Source: JBBRXJ01 sp038248505
GTDB lineage: Bacteria > Bacteroidota > Bacteroidia > Bacteroidales > JBBRXJ01
Reading direction: 5' to 3'
DNA length: 37,516 nucleotides
Assembly: GCA_038248505.1 (NCBI GenBank)
Contig: JBBRXJ010000028.1
Location: forward strand, 1 to 37,516
Part shown: positions 1 to 8,936 of the stretch, piece after piece
Layout of the letters: the number at the start of each line of letters is the position of its first letter
How positions within the stretch are numbered: the stretch's first letter is position 1
Notes under the pieces: generated by a model
Databases searched by the model: none
The model's input: only the letters and a program-made list of their open reading frames with translations
What the model was told of the DNA's origin: nothing
Made by a program: the position numbers and the translations under genes

Positions 1-1275
1 ATCATCGTCGCTGCTAGCGGTACCCGGATCAAATGTATGATACACGGATGAAAAACCATATCTTAAGGTATTTGATCCATTGAGATACGTAGTAAAATCA
101 TATTTATATCCGTAGTCTTTCAATTTTGAATCCCACCTAAACGAATTTGCTTGCCCCTCAGCAGTACCTAATACATAATCATAATTGGATTGTATCAAAC
201 TCAAATTACTAAATGTTTTTGGAGAAAAGACATGATTCCATCGCAAACTAAAAGTCTTATTACCAAAACCAAACAATCCAAATTTATTTTTAAAAACATC
301 TCTTCCTAAATATCCAGAGAGAAAAACCTTGTCTTTATCACTAAATGAATGTGTAATCTTTGCATTAAAATCATAGAAAAATAATGTATTGTCTCGTATC
401 TCTTTATTTTTAGCTAAAGGTAAAAAGATATCAAAATAAGTTCTGCGACCCGAAGCAATAATCGTTGTTTTATCCTTAATGATTGGACCTTCAATAGTTA
501 AGCGACTTGACAATAAACCAATACCGCCCGTGGCAGCCCATTTTTTGCTATTCCCATCTTTCATTCTAATGTCGAGTAAAGAACTTAAGCGACCTCCATA
601 CTGAGCTGGTATATCTCCTTTATATAGGGCAACATCTTTAACAGCATCATTGTTAAAAACAGAAAAGAAACCCAATAAATGCGAAGCATTATACACCGTA
701 GCTTCATCTAAAAGAATCAAATTCTGATCAGTACTCCCACCACGAACACTAAAACCCGAAGATCCTTCAGCAGCTGATTGAACACCAGGCAGTAACTGAA
801 TAGCTTTTATTACATCAACTTCACCCATAAGCGCTGGAATATCACGAATTCGAGCAATTGAAAGTTTTTCAACACTCATCTCAGCCTTAACAATATTCTT
901 ATTTACTGCTTCCCCAGTAATAACAACACTTTCGAGCTCATCCGTAGTAACGGGTAGCTCTATATTCATTTTAAGGCTTGATTTCAATTCAATAACTCGC
1001 TTTACACTACTATAACCCAAATAGGAATACTCAATGGTATATTTACCCGGATGTAAACTAATTGAATAAAAGCCATAGACATTAGAAACACCGCCTGTTT
1101 TGAGCTCTAAAACATAAACGGTTGCCCCAATTAGTGATTCTCCCGTTGAAGCATCCTTAATTGAGCCACTAATAGTTACTTTACCAGACTGATCACCATC
1201 GGCAAATAGGTCGTTTGTAGAGATTAATTGTAAGCTTAAAAATAAGGATAAGGATAAAAAGATTTTTTTGAACAT
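1..1275 (-). CDS. TonB-dependent outer-membrane receptor, 3' end missing
   Basis: The reading frame is open from the window edge to an ATG at 1275, giving 425 codons of an N-terminal fragment. It starts with a signal peptide (MFKKIFLSLSLFLSLQL...), then a carboxypeptidase-regulatory-like beta-sandwich at about residues 30-110 (GSIKDASTGESLIGATVYV, GFYSISLHPGKY), then a plug domain with the motif VRGGSTDQNLILLDE and QYGGRLSSLLDIRMKDGN, then the first barrel strands. This is the family layout of Bacteroidetes TonB-dependent transporters that take up ligands across the outer membrane using TonB energy. The C-terminal barrel lies outside the window, so the ligand cannot be guessed. No SusD-like partner is visible on this side. 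A TATATTTG element lies 24 bases upstream of the ATG. Confidence 0.9.
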   Translation of the reverse strand, partial: MFKKIFLSLSLFLSLQLISTNDLFADGDQSGKVTISGSIKDASTGESLIGATVYVLELKTGGVSNVYGFYSISLHPGKYTIEYSYLGYSSVKRVIELKSSLKMNIELPVTTDELESVVITGEAVNKNIVKAEMSVEKLSIARIRDIPALMGEVDVIKAIQLLPGVQSAAEGSSGFSVRGGSTDQNLILLDEATVYNASHLLGFFSVFNNDAVKDVALYKGDIPAQYGGRLSSLLDIRMKDGNSKKWAATGGIGLLSSRLTIEGPIIKDKTTIIASGRRTYFDIFLPLAKNKEIRDNTLFFYDFNAKITHSFSDKDKVFLSGYLGRDVFKNKFGLFGFGNKTFSLRWNHVFSPKTFSNLSLIQSNYDYVLGTAEGQANSFRWDSKLKDYGYKYDFTTYLNGSNTLRYGFSSVYHTFDPGTASSDDD

Positions 1276-1298
1276 TTTTTTATGGTTATGATATAAAA

Positions 1299-1306
1299 CA
1301 AATATA
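1299..1306 (-). promoter_or_regulatory. Bacteroidetes-type -7 promoter element for the TonB receptor
   Basis: On the minus strand this reads TATATTTG, matching the Bacteroidetes -7 consensus TAnnTTTG. It would start transcription about 17 bases before the receptor ATG at 1275. I do not see a clear -33 TTG at the usual spacing, so the call rests on one box and its position. Confidence 0.5.
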
Positions 1307-1441
1307 GTGCCATATATTTTAATACGGTCTTTTCGTTATATTCGTATTGACTTCTTAATTTATTTGTCATATAATTGTAAAAGACAAACATAATTAATGA
1401 AAGTTACATCCATATTTTATTAATATTAATAAAACAATTAA

Positions 1442-2938
1442 TTGAAAAAACCTGATAATCTAATACTTGTAATTTTTGGTGCAAGCGGTGATCTTAACAA
1501 GAAAAAATTACTGCCTGCACTTTACAATCTTTTTCAGAGCGGTCGCTTACCTAATAACTTTGCTATTTTAGGTATTGGAAGAAAAAATTTGAATGATGAT
1601 TCTTTTCGTGATATGGCTGCTTCTTTAAACGAAATTATGGGTGAAAAGAAAGAGGCCTTTTTAAAAATACTCTATTACTTATCCATTGATACTTCGCTAC
1701 TGGAAGATTATGCCAAAATTGCAGGTCGTCTTGTTGATTTAGATGCAAGACATCATACCAATGGTAATTACATCTTCTATATGTCAACGCCACCAAGCAT
1801 GTTTTCAACAATTGCCGAGAATTTAGGCTTTTATGGATTAAACCGTCAAAAAAACAATCACAGTCAATGGCGAAGATTAATCATTGAAAAGCCCTTTGGA
1901 TATAATCTGGATACCGCTTTAAGTTTAAATCAGGAATTACTTAAATATTTTAGTGAGAAGCAACTATATCGAATAGACCATTACTTAGGAAAAGAAACCG
2001 TTCAAAATATAATGGTAACGCGCTTCTCAAATAGTATTTTTGAACCAATTTGGAATCGAAATTATATTGATCATATTCAGATAACCGCTTCAGAAGATAT
2101 TGGGATAGATGACCGCAGCGGTTATTACGATCATTCAGGAGCATTACGCGATATGATTCAAAACCATTTAATGCAGCTCACAGGCATGATTACTATGGAA
2201 CCCGCTTCGTTATCTGACTCGACATCCATTCGAAATGAAATGGTAAAAGTATTTCAGTCACTACGACCAATGAGTTCAACCGATATCAAAGAAAATGTAA
2301 TTAGAGGTCAATATGCACCTGCAACTATTGATGATAAAAAGTACATTGGCTATAAGGAAGAATTAGGAATAGCTGCCACTTCTAAAACCGAAACCTATAT
2401 AGCCCTAAAAATTTTTATAGATAATTGGCGTTGGAAAGATGTTCCAATATACCTACGAAGTGGGAAACGATTAAAAAACAGAGTAAGTGAGGCAGTAATT
2501 CAATTCAAAGAAACACCACATAGCATTTTTGGAAATAACTCAGGAAACAGAAATAACAGATTGGTTATTCGAATACAACCAAACGAGAGCATGCTCCTTA
2601 CTTTTGGTATGAAAGTGCCAGGAACAGGTTTTGAGGTAAAAGAGGTAGGGATGGATTTTCATTATACCGATTTATCGTCAGAAGCTTTACCAACAGCCTA
2701 CGAGCGACTATTGCTTGATTGCATGAATGGAGACTCAACACTCTATTCACGTGCCGATGCAGTTGAAGCAACCTGGCGTTTTATATCGCCTATTTTAGAT
2801 GCCTGGAATACTCAGAAAGACATTCCGCTGTATCAATACGAATCATTAAGCTGGGGGCCTTCAGAGGCAAATCGTTTATTTGGGAATACTGGATATGGAT
2901 GGCGAAATCCTTGCCCAGAAGTAAAAACAACCTGTTAA
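1442..2938 (+). CDS. zwf: glucose-6-phosphate 1-dehydrogenase
   Basis: Oxidises glucose 6-phosphate to 6-phosphogluconolactone with NADP(+) or NAD(+), the first step of the oxidative pentose phosphate pathway; cytosolic. The 498-residue length is normal for the family. The N-terminal Rossmann motif GASGDLNKKKLLPAL (residues 13-27), EKPFG (149-153) and the active-site signature RIDHYLGKE (177-185) are all present. The start must be TTG at 1442: an in-frame TAA lies directly before it (1439-1441), and the next in-frame ATG (residue 58) would remove the nucleotide-binding motif. pgl follows after 20 bases, so the two are probably co-transcribed. The gnd gene that often accompanies this pair in Bacteroidetes is not next to them. 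Confidence 0.97.
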   Translation: MKKPDNLILVIFGASGDLNKKKLLPALYNLFQSGRLPNNFAILGIGRKNLNDDSFRDMAASLNEIMGEKKEAFLKILYYLSIDTSLLEDYAKIAGRLVDLDARHHTNGNYIFYMSTPPSMFSTIAENLGFYGLNRQKNNHSQWRRLIIEKPFGYNLDTALSLNQELLKYFSEKQLYRIDHYLGKETVQNIMVTRFSNSIFEPIWNRNYIDHIQITASEDIGIDDRSGYYDHSGALRDMIQNHLMQLTGMITMEPASLSDSTSIRNEMVKVFQSLRPMSSTDIKENVIRGQYAPATIDDKKYIGYKEELGIAATSKTETYIALKIFIDNWRWKDVPIYLRSGKRLKNRVSEAVIQFKETPHSIFGNNSGNRNNRLVIRIQPNESMLLTFGMKVPGTGFEVKEVGMDFHYTDLSSEALPTAYERLLLDCMNGDSTLYSRADAVEATWRFISPILDAWNTQKDIPLYQYESLSWGPSEANRLFGNTGYGWRNPCPEVKTTC

Positions 2939-2994
2939 TTTAGATAACATAATATTGGGTGAGAAGTGAGCGAAAGAATAAGTTTGATACCATT

Positions 2995-3732
2995 ATGTTG
3001 AAAAACAAATTAAACTATAATATGAATCTTGATATTCATATATTAGCAAAGCCAGCAGATGTTGCAACAGCCATTTGCAAAAGAATTACGTCTATTGCAA
3101 ATATTAGTAATACACTACATATTGCAATTTCTGGCGGCAGCACCCCTGCACTTTTATTCACGCAATTGGCATATAAAACCTATGCCAATATAAATTGGAA
3201 AAACGTACATTTTTACTGGGTTGATGAGCGTTGTGTATCACCAATAAATGATGAGAGCAATTATAAAATGGCAAAAGCTAAACTTTTCAGTATTATTAGT
3301 ATCCCATCAAAAAACATACATCGAATAAAAGGAGAAAATGAAGCCAATGAAGAAGCTTTGCGTTATTCTAATGAAATAGCCCAACAGTTACCCATCTATA
3401 ATGGCCTACCACAATTTGATATTATATTATTAGGTTTGGGCGACGATGGACACACCGCTTCTATCTTCCCCAATCAGATAACATTATTAACAGATACGCG
3501 CATTGCAGTTGTTGCAACACATCCCAAAACAGCACAAAAACGGATTAGCTTAACTGGCAGCATTATAAACAATGCCAAATACGTTGCCTTTATGGTAATG
3601 GGAGCCGAAAAGGCCAATATAGTAAACCAAATTATTACATTAAATAATACCGAATACCCAGCAGCCCATATACGCCCAAGCTATGGTATGCTCGAATGGT
3701 TTCTTGACCAAGAAGCTGCTAAGATGCTGTAA
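2995..3732 (+). CDS. pgl: 6-phosphogluconolactonase
   Basis: Hydrolyses 6-phosphogluconolactone to 6-phosphogluconate, the step after zwf; cytosolic. Family motifs of the DevB/NagB-like fold are visible: ISGGSTPALLF near the N terminus, WVDERC in the middle and LLGLGDDGHTASIFP further on. The open frame could begin with GTG at 2959, but ATG at 2995 or ATG at 3022 is more likely; homologues usually begin just before the stretch after the 3022 Met. I give 2995 as a compromise. It lies directly behind zwf on the same strand and is followed by strong inverted repeats that probably end the transcript. Confidence 0.93.
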   Translation: MLKNKLNYNMNLDIHILAKPADVATAICKRITSIANISNTLHIAISGGSTPALLFTQLAYKTYANINWKNVHFYWVDERCVSPINDESNYKMAKAKLFSIISIPSKNIHRIKGENEANEEALRYSNEIAQQLPIYNGLPQFDIILLGLGDDGHTASIFPNQITLLTDTRIAVVATHPKTAQKRISLTGSIINNAKYVAFMVMGAEKANIVNQIITLNNTEYPAAHIRPSYGMLEWFLDQEAAKML

Positions 3733-3765
3733 GATAGAAAGTGGATATTAAACACATACCACTTT

Positions 3766-3796
3766 CCAAAATGAGGGATTTTCCTCCTCGTTTTGG
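3766..3796 (+). terminator. probable transcript-end stem-loop after pgl
   Basis: An 11-bp stem, CCAAAATGAGG (3766-3776) with CCTCGTTTTGG (3786-3796), has one U-G wobble and a 9-base loop. A shorter dyad, GAAAGTGG (3737-3744) with CCACTTTC (3759-3766), directly precedes it and shares its first base. No U-tract follows, so this is not a classical intrinsic terminator. It could also be an mRNA 3'-end stabiliser. Confidence 0.5.
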
Positions 3797-3871
3797 CATA
3801 ATTAGCCATAGTAATCAGTTCCATATTAAAGTACATTTGTATTGTAATAAGATGTAAAGAAATTCACTATA

Positions 3872-3909
3872 CGCATTTAAGTATTTAATTGCTTAATTAC
3901 TTGAATGCG
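3872..3909. repeat. 38-base near-perfect inverted repeat
   Basis: CGCATTTAAGTA (3872-3883) pairs with TACTTGAATGCG (3898-3909) over 12 positions with one T-G wobble. After one T/T mismatch, the inner TTAA/TTAA (3885-3888 with 3893-3896) continues the stem around a TTGC loop. No U-tract flanks it on either strand. It could be an RNA hairpin, a bidirectional transcript boundary or a small palindromic element. Confidence 0.55.
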
Positions 3910-4036
3910 AAAATATAAAACCTATGCCTCTGATTAAACAAAGAGGATATTTCGGGAAACACCAATAAAAATCAGTTAAATAAGTTAATTAAATGTTTAA
4001 AACAATTTGCAACCTTTTTTTGAATAAAGCGTAATA

Positions 4037-4074
4037 GGTGATTAAAATCACCTTCAATGATGATCTAAATCATC
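4037..4074. promoter_or_regulatory. two tandem 16-bp palindromes, candidate operator
   Basis: GGTGATTAAAATCACC (4037-4052) and GATGATCTAAATCATC (4059-4074) share the pattern GrTGAT-N4-ATCAyC. Their centres are exactly 22 bp apart, about two helical turns, and the second ends 16 bases before the ATG at 4091. The TGAT-N4-ATCA core resembles the half-site geometry of CRP/FNR-family sites. Which protein binds is unknown, and I saw no other copy in the intergenic regions I read. Confidence 0.5.
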
Positions 4075-4090
4075 TAAAAATAATTGGAAT

Positions 4091-6331
4091 ATGAAAATAA
4101 TTAGCAGTATTATCAAAAACTTCAGCCTAATAAGTACAATTCAGTTTATTTTATTGTTTTTTACATATAAAGCTAATTCTCAAATAGTTATATTCTACGA
4201 TTCATTTGATGGTGGTGCTCAAGCAGGTTGGACTACAGGTGCGACGGGGGTAAATGGAGGAGCCAACAACCATAATTCGTGGGTAGTTGGTGTGCCAAAA
4301 GGCGGTAAAGGAATAAATATAACAACCAACCCAGTAAAAAAAGTAGGCAATCCTGATCCAGTAACAGACTATACAACAACAAATACCATAAACATGGTGT
4401 ATGGTCAAGGTATTCAGTTAGATGGAACAGAAGAAGGAGTTTCAAGTTATTATAGCAATTCAAATGAATGGATTTTAACTCCAGCCATTAACTGTAGTAA
4501 TTATATGGGTGTTAGGCTTTCTTTTTGGAGATGGGCTAATATTCAAAGGACCTATGATTCATCATTTGTTGAAATAAGTACTGATAAGATAAAATGGACA
4601 AAATTAGCGCAAAATTCTAGTTATACCGACTTAGTATGGAAACAGGTAAGCATTGATATTTCAATATATGCTAACAGAAAAGCTACGGTATATATCAGAT
4701 GGCGTACTAGAAGTAATGCAACAATAGCCAACTCCGGTTATAATTTAGACGATGTTTCCGTTACAGGTACCGATATGACAAATGTTGTATGGGATGGTTC
4801 ATCATCTACCATATGGAGCACAAAAGCAAATTGGAATACCAATTTAGTACCTGATAGTGGTTCAAATATTGTAATACCCGCTGGTTTAACAAGATTCCCG
4901 AATATTACAAGCACCATTAGCTGTAGATCGGTAACCATTATACCAACAGCCACTATTAAAATTAGCAGTACGGGTATTTTAAATGTTCGTAAAGATTTCT
5001 TACTTAGTTCAAGCGCTAGCTCCTTTGGCACTTTAATTAATTTAGGTAAATTAAACGTATTAGGTAAATCAAAGATGGAACGCTTCCTTACCGCAAATCA
5101 ATGGACCTTAATATCATCACCCGTAACAGGATACAACAGAAGTTATTTAGATTTGTCCTGTTATTATTATAATGAGCCATTATCTTCAACAAATATTAAA
5201 AAAGCCTGGTCATCGATTTTAATTTCTAATACCGCATATACTCTTATTCCTAGCATGGGTTATGACGTTAAATCAGGCAACGATAATATAATTAGTTTTA
5301 CAGGCACATTCAATAAAGGAAGCTACACAAGCAATTTAACATACACCAATGGACCTGAAACAGCAAACAATGAAGGTTGGAATTTAGTTGGTAACCCCTA
5401 CCCTGCCTATTTGAATTGGAATTCGACAAGCATTAATAAAAACAATATTAACGATGCCATATATTTATGGAACAGTAGCACAAAAACCTATTCAAGTTAC
5501 GTTGATGGCATTGGAATAAATGGTGGCACTCAATATATACCACCAACAGCAGCCTTTTTTGTAAAGGGGTGCATTCCAGGAAACGCATCAATCATTTTTT
5601 CAGACGCTGCACTTGTAGCATCGGCTACCAGTACTATATTAAAAAGTACCAGCCCTATTGAGAACAGAATCAATATACTTGTGAAGAGTGCTGCTGGGAG
5701 TGATGAAAGTGTAATTCGTTTTACCGATAATGTAACTACTGGGTTTGATGCAAATAAAGATGCTATTAAGTTTTTTGGAAGCAACACAGAGATCGCTCAA
5801 ATATATACAAAAGCAAGTGGTGGTGAAGATTTAGGAATCAACTCACTTCCAAATATTAATGGAAATATTGATATTCCAATCTACTTAAGCATACAACAAG
5901 CAGGAAACTTCAAGCTCAAATTAGATGGTATTGAAAGTATATCAGCAGATTATACGGTACTACTTGAAGATGTTAGAACGGGCAATAGTATTGATCTTCG
6001 AAATACCAATGTAATAGATTTTAACATTTCAAACATTACAAACAGTTCTCTTTTCATCATACATATTACTGGCAATGCTGGAAATATTACTACCAAAATA
6101 AGTACTCTCAGTAATAGTCAAACAATAAACAATAGCCCAATAAATATATATACTAGTAAGGCTAGTTTATTTATTACAGGCGCTAATTCAAAAGAATTTA
6201 AAGTGATAAATACCAATGGACAAATTGTATTTTCAGGTAAATCGGATGAAGGACGCCAAGGCGTAGAATTAGTCGCTGGTGCGTATATTATACAGATAGA
6301 TGGAATAACAAAAAAAATAATTCTTTATTAG
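4091..6331 (+). CDS. secreted protein with type IX secretion C-terminal sorting domain
   Basis: A 746-residue exported protein. Residues 1-30 form a signal peptide ending near TYKANS. Residues about 32-226 look like a jelly-roll/MAM-like adhesion or carbohydrate-binding module (FDGG at 39-42, then NEWILTPAI and WRWANIQRTYDSSFVEIS). From about 233 comes a WDGSSSTIWSTKANW module typical of large Bacteroidetes surface proteins. The last roughly 70 residues (INIYTSKASLFITG..., FKVINTNGQIVFSGK, LVAGAYIIQI) match the type A sorting domain recognised by the type IX system, which exports the protein across the outer membrane and anchors or releases it. No catalytic motif is evident, so its role is probably adhesion or matrix. 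It stands alone, behind a possible operator at 4037-4074. Confidence 0.8.
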   Translation: MKIISSIIKNFSLISTIQFILLFFTYKANSQIVIFYDSFDGGAQAGWTTGATGVNGGANNHNSWVVGVPKGGKGINITTNPVKKVGNPDPVTDYTTTNTINMVYGQGIQLDGTEEGVSSYYSNSNEWILTPAINCSNYMGVRLSFWRWANIQRTYDSSFVEISTDKIKWTKLAQNSSYTDLVWKQVSIDISIYANRKATVYIRWRTRSNATIANSGYNLDDVSVTGTDMTNVVWDGSSSTIWSTKANWNTNLVPDSGSNIVIPAGLTRFPNITSTISCRSVTIIPTATIKISSTGILNVRKDFLLSSSASSFGTLINLGKLNVLGKSKMERFLTANQWTLISSPVTGYNRSYLDLSCYYYNEPLSSTNIKKAWSSILISNTAYTLIPSMGYDVKSGNDNIISFTGTFNKGSYTSNLTYTNGPETANNEGWNLVGNPYPAYLNWNSTSINKNNINDAIYLWNSSTKTYSSYVDGIGINGGTQYIPPTAAFFVKGCIPGNASIIFSDAALVASATSTILKSTSPIENRINILVKSAAGSDESVIRFTDNVTTGFDANKDAIKFFGSNTEIAQIYTKASGGEDLGINSLPNINGNIDIPIYLSIQQAGNFKLKLDGIESISADYTVLLEDVRTGNSIDLRNTNVIDFNISNITNSSLFIIHITGNAGNITTKISTLSNSQTINNSPINIYTSKASLFITGANSKEFKVINTNGQIVFSGKSDEGRQGVELVAGAYIIQIDGITKKIILY

Positions 6332-6426
6332 TCAATAAAAATAATTGAAAACTTATTCTCTCTTATTATACACCAATTACGAAAAAAAATCATTACGCAT
6401 TATTCAACTGAAAAGGCAATCAAGAT

Positions 6427-6798
6427 TTACTTCTTTTTAAAAACCATAACACGTTCTTTATCATCTGCATTCATTCGAATACGAAGTGAATCATTTGAGA
6501 GAAAATCGAGTCCAATTTGTTTTTCATAACCATCTGATTTAATAAACCATATTATATCATTTTCAATAGCAAAACGACCATTTTCCTCATAATTAACTGA
6601 TTTATAAACATACTGATTCTTTGCAAATGATAATGATACTTTGGAAAGAAAGCCATCAAAATCACCTGAGCCTTCGAGTGAAACACACTGCCAATTTCCT
6701 TGCAGCATCTCTCTTTTAGCTTTTAGGTCTTTGCATGACGGTAGTGAAAAGAGCATTAGAAACATGCATAAAATATACTTAGAGAATTTAGTTTTCAT
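6427..6798 (-). CDS. small lipocalin-like lipoprotein
   Basis: A 123-residue protein from ATG at 6798, with a lipoprotein signal ending LFSLPSC. The longer open frame back to 6867 is rejected because it would overlap the preceding gene and put the signal peptide inside the protein. After the lipid-anchored Cys, MLQGNWQCVSLEG resembles the G-x-W opening of small lipocalin-like domains found in many Bacteroidetes lipoproteins, followed by alternating beta strands. It starts 5 bases after the hydrolase-like gene upstream, so the pair is probably one transcript and one envelope function. Ligand and function are unknown. Confidence 0.7.
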   Translation of the reverse strand: MKTKFSKYILCMFLMLFSLPSCKDLKAKREMLQGNWQCVSLEGSGDFDGFLSKVSLSFAKNQYVYKSVNYEENGRFAIENDIIWFIKSDGYEKQIGLDFLSNDSLRIRMNADDKERVMVFKKK

Positions 6799-6803
6799 AG
6801 CAT

Positions 6804-8822
6804 TTAGTTTAGGTTTATACTGAGTAATTGTTCTATCATATTTTGTTTCATAGAAAATCCTACACATGAAATAAAAACTAAATTATTCATCTTCCAAACA
6901 CAAACACCGTCACTAGTAGTTGAAATAGCTTGAGCTTTTCCTAAATCATATATATCCCCTAAAATAGTCAATTCGCTCATTACACCCGTCAGTTGAGAGC
7001 TACTAACTTTTCTTCTTAATAAACCTTTAACTCCTATCTCCGAAGGTATTTCGTCAAAAATATCTGCTCCATAGATAAAAAGAATACACGTCTTTTTTGA
7101 ATTAATAAATGGAGAGAGTTCAGACATTTTTAAAGAACCTAAAGTTGCAAGTATCACATCATAATTTTTAAGCTGACTAGGAATTATTTTACTACAGTTA
7201 AAAGGCTCAAAAGCATCATAGAAAATATTTTTATCGGCTAACATATTTAAAACACTATCGGTAAAAAAAGCATCGAGAGGAGCGCGATTTTCAAGATCAC
7301 GCAATGCACGAACGGTATACGGACGAATTACCGCAATACGAGCATCTGTTTTCGTATAGTTTGATCTACAAAATTCAGCATTAATTTCTTTTGCTCTTTG
7401 CCATGATTTTGGATTAGCATCAGGGAAGGTCATCTCGTTTGCAGGTCCATAACCAAGCCACATAATAGCATCAGGAGCAAATGTAGTATGCTGATTAATC
7501 ATTCGATCTAAATCAGCAGGCTTTGGATGATCAATACTAGCACCATAGGTATGCGCCTGCAACCATGGTATAAGTGGTTTAGCATACCTACGCGAAAAGC
7601 CACTGATATAATGCATTTCATGAGGTATCAAACTATTATCATATCCCGTTTTGAGTAAAGGATAAGGATCAATTTGAACAATATCAAAATACTGGCAAAG
7701 TAAATCCAAACCTGTACCATCGTGGTCATTTATTGGATCAAAAATATTCATTCGAGTAAAATTTCTAAAAACGGGAATTGGAGAAATGCCATTATCTTTA
7801 AGACATAGTTTTACAATATTTGCCAATGATGCACAAGAGCTATGCCAAGTAAATAACCAAGCGGCATAGGCATCACGACCAAAAAATTCAAAAAATGCTT
7901 TAGCCCGAGGATACTCACAATTTGGCATACATTTTTTAAATGCAGCGATACCCGATTCTGAATAATCATAAAGAGGATACGACGCATCGCGTTCGTTTGC
8001 ATGCCCTGTTAAAACAAAGCATTCATCGCCATAACGAAAAGCCGAAATTAAATCACTAGGGAATGAACCTCCATTCGCATCACTCCATTTTTTAATAAAA
8101 TCATTCACTCTTTTATATAAAAAGCGACGAGTATAATTAGATGCGGGACTTGCTGCATCGCCTAAAATCCAATGATCACGAGCACCTTCTGATATCCAAT
8201 AGACTGCTAATATTACTTGATTTAAATCGCCATCTGTATCAGCGAGCTCAAATTCCATGGTAGTGTAAATTGAATCGTAGCTTGCCAATTTTGCTTCAAT
8301 AATTTTCAAATGCTGCGAACCATCAAAATCCTTTTGTTTAATGATAACTTCAGAACGCAAAGGAGCGTGAATATTTTCAAAATAGCGACCATACTTTTTA
8401 TAACAGCGAATGCTGTCATACGTTGGTCTAAGAATTTTTATTTGATGTTTCCCTTTTGAAAAGCTAAAAACATTACGATCAATTGCTTTACCATTGTATG
8501 AACCACCAATAAATATAGCTCTTTCAACAGAGTCTTTATTCATTAAAAAAGCTTCTTCGGTAACATCGGGCATATTTATTATAAACTTAATATTATGCTT
8601 TCGAGCTGCCTCAAGCATTGCTGGAACAAGCATATTAGTATCCAGAAACTGGCCAACACCAAATTCTACTATTTGAATGCCATTATCTTGCATGTTTGCA
8701 AAATCTACTTCATAAGAACTTGTTTTCATATAACTAGACCAAATTTTAGGAAAATCAGTCTGCTTACATGATGTAAACAATAAAGGAAGTAAAAAGAAGA
8801 AAAAAAAGTTTACTCTCAACAT
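6804..8822 (-). CDS. TIM-barrel glycoside-hydrolase-like lipoprotein
   Basis: A 672-residue protein from ATG at 8822 (the open frame to 8873 is longer but would run into the -7 box). The signal peptide is extremely phenylalanine-rich and ends in the lipobox LLFTSC. The middle part has the feel of a glycosidase barrel: ISAFRYGDECFVL, FDIVQIDPYPLL, PLIPWLQAHTYG, IMWLGYGPANEMTF. The C-terminal 150 or so residues alternate strands and helices like the class I amidotransferase-type domain after the barrel in family 42 beta-galactosidases. Candidate acidic catalytic residues are the Glu in GDE and in ANE, but I cannot assign a family with certainty. It is probably periplasmic or outer-membrane facing. 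Confidence 0.55.
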   Translation of the reverse strand: MLRVNFFFFFLLPLLFTSCKQTDFPKIWSSYMKTSSYEVDFANMQDNGIQIVEFGVGQFLDTNMLVPAMLEAARKHNIKFIINMPDVTEEAFLMNKDSVERAIFIGGSYNGKAIDRNVFSFSKGKHQIKILRPTYDSIRCYKKYGRYFENIHAPLRSEVIIKQKDFDGSQHLKIIEAKLASYDSIYTTMEFELADTDGDLNQVILAVYWISEGARDHWILGDAASPASNYTRRFLYKRVNDFIKKWSDANGGSFPSDLISAFRYGDECFVLTGHANERDASYPLYDYSESGIAAFKKCMPNCEYPRAKAFFEFFGRDAYAAWLFTWHSSCASLANIVKLCLKDNGISPIPVFRNFTRMNIFDPINDHDGTGLDLLCQYFDIVQIDPYPLLKTGYDNSLIPHEMHYISGFSRRYAKPLIPWLQAHTYGASIDHPKPADLDRMINQHTTFAPDAIMWLGYGPANEMTFPDANPKSWQRAKEINAEFCRSNYTKTDARIAVIRPYTVRALRDLENRAPLDAFFTDSVLNMLADKNIFYDAFEPFNCSKIIPSQLKNYDVILATLGSLKMSELSPFINSKKTCILFIYGADIFDEIPSEIGVKGLLRRKVSSSQLTGVMSELTILGDIYDLGKAQAISTTSDGVCVWKMNNLVFISCVGFSMKQNMIEQLLSINLN

Positions 8823-8870
8823 TAAATATAGAAATAAAGATAACACAAATAATTCAATACAGTTTATTAA

Positions 8871-8878
8871 CAAATATA
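8871..8878 (-). promoter_or_regulatory. -7 promoter element for the hydrolase-like lipoprotein pair
   Basis: Minus-strand TATATTTG, a full match to TAnnTTTG, 49 bases upstream of the ATG at 8822. Its position supports 8822 over the longer frame start at 8873. No clear -33 element was found. Confidence 0.45.
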
Positions 8879-8936
8879 TAAAATAATGATATTGAAGAAA
8901 GTAATTTGCTTATTTACTGGCTCCAAACCACAAAAA

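Larger units (their letters stand above)
3733..4090. other. structured intergenic region between pgl and the T9SS protein gene
   Basis: This 358-base stretch has no credible open reading frame but holds five inverted repeats: an 8-bp dyad at 3737-3766, an 11-bp stem at 3766-3796, a 12-bp plus 4-bp stem at 3872-3909, and two near-identical 16-bp palindromes at 4037-4052 and 4059-4074. The first two probably belong to the 3' end of the zwf-pgl transcript. The last two sit where a regulator would control the gene starting at 4091. I see no TAnnTTTG box here. Confidence 0.6.
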
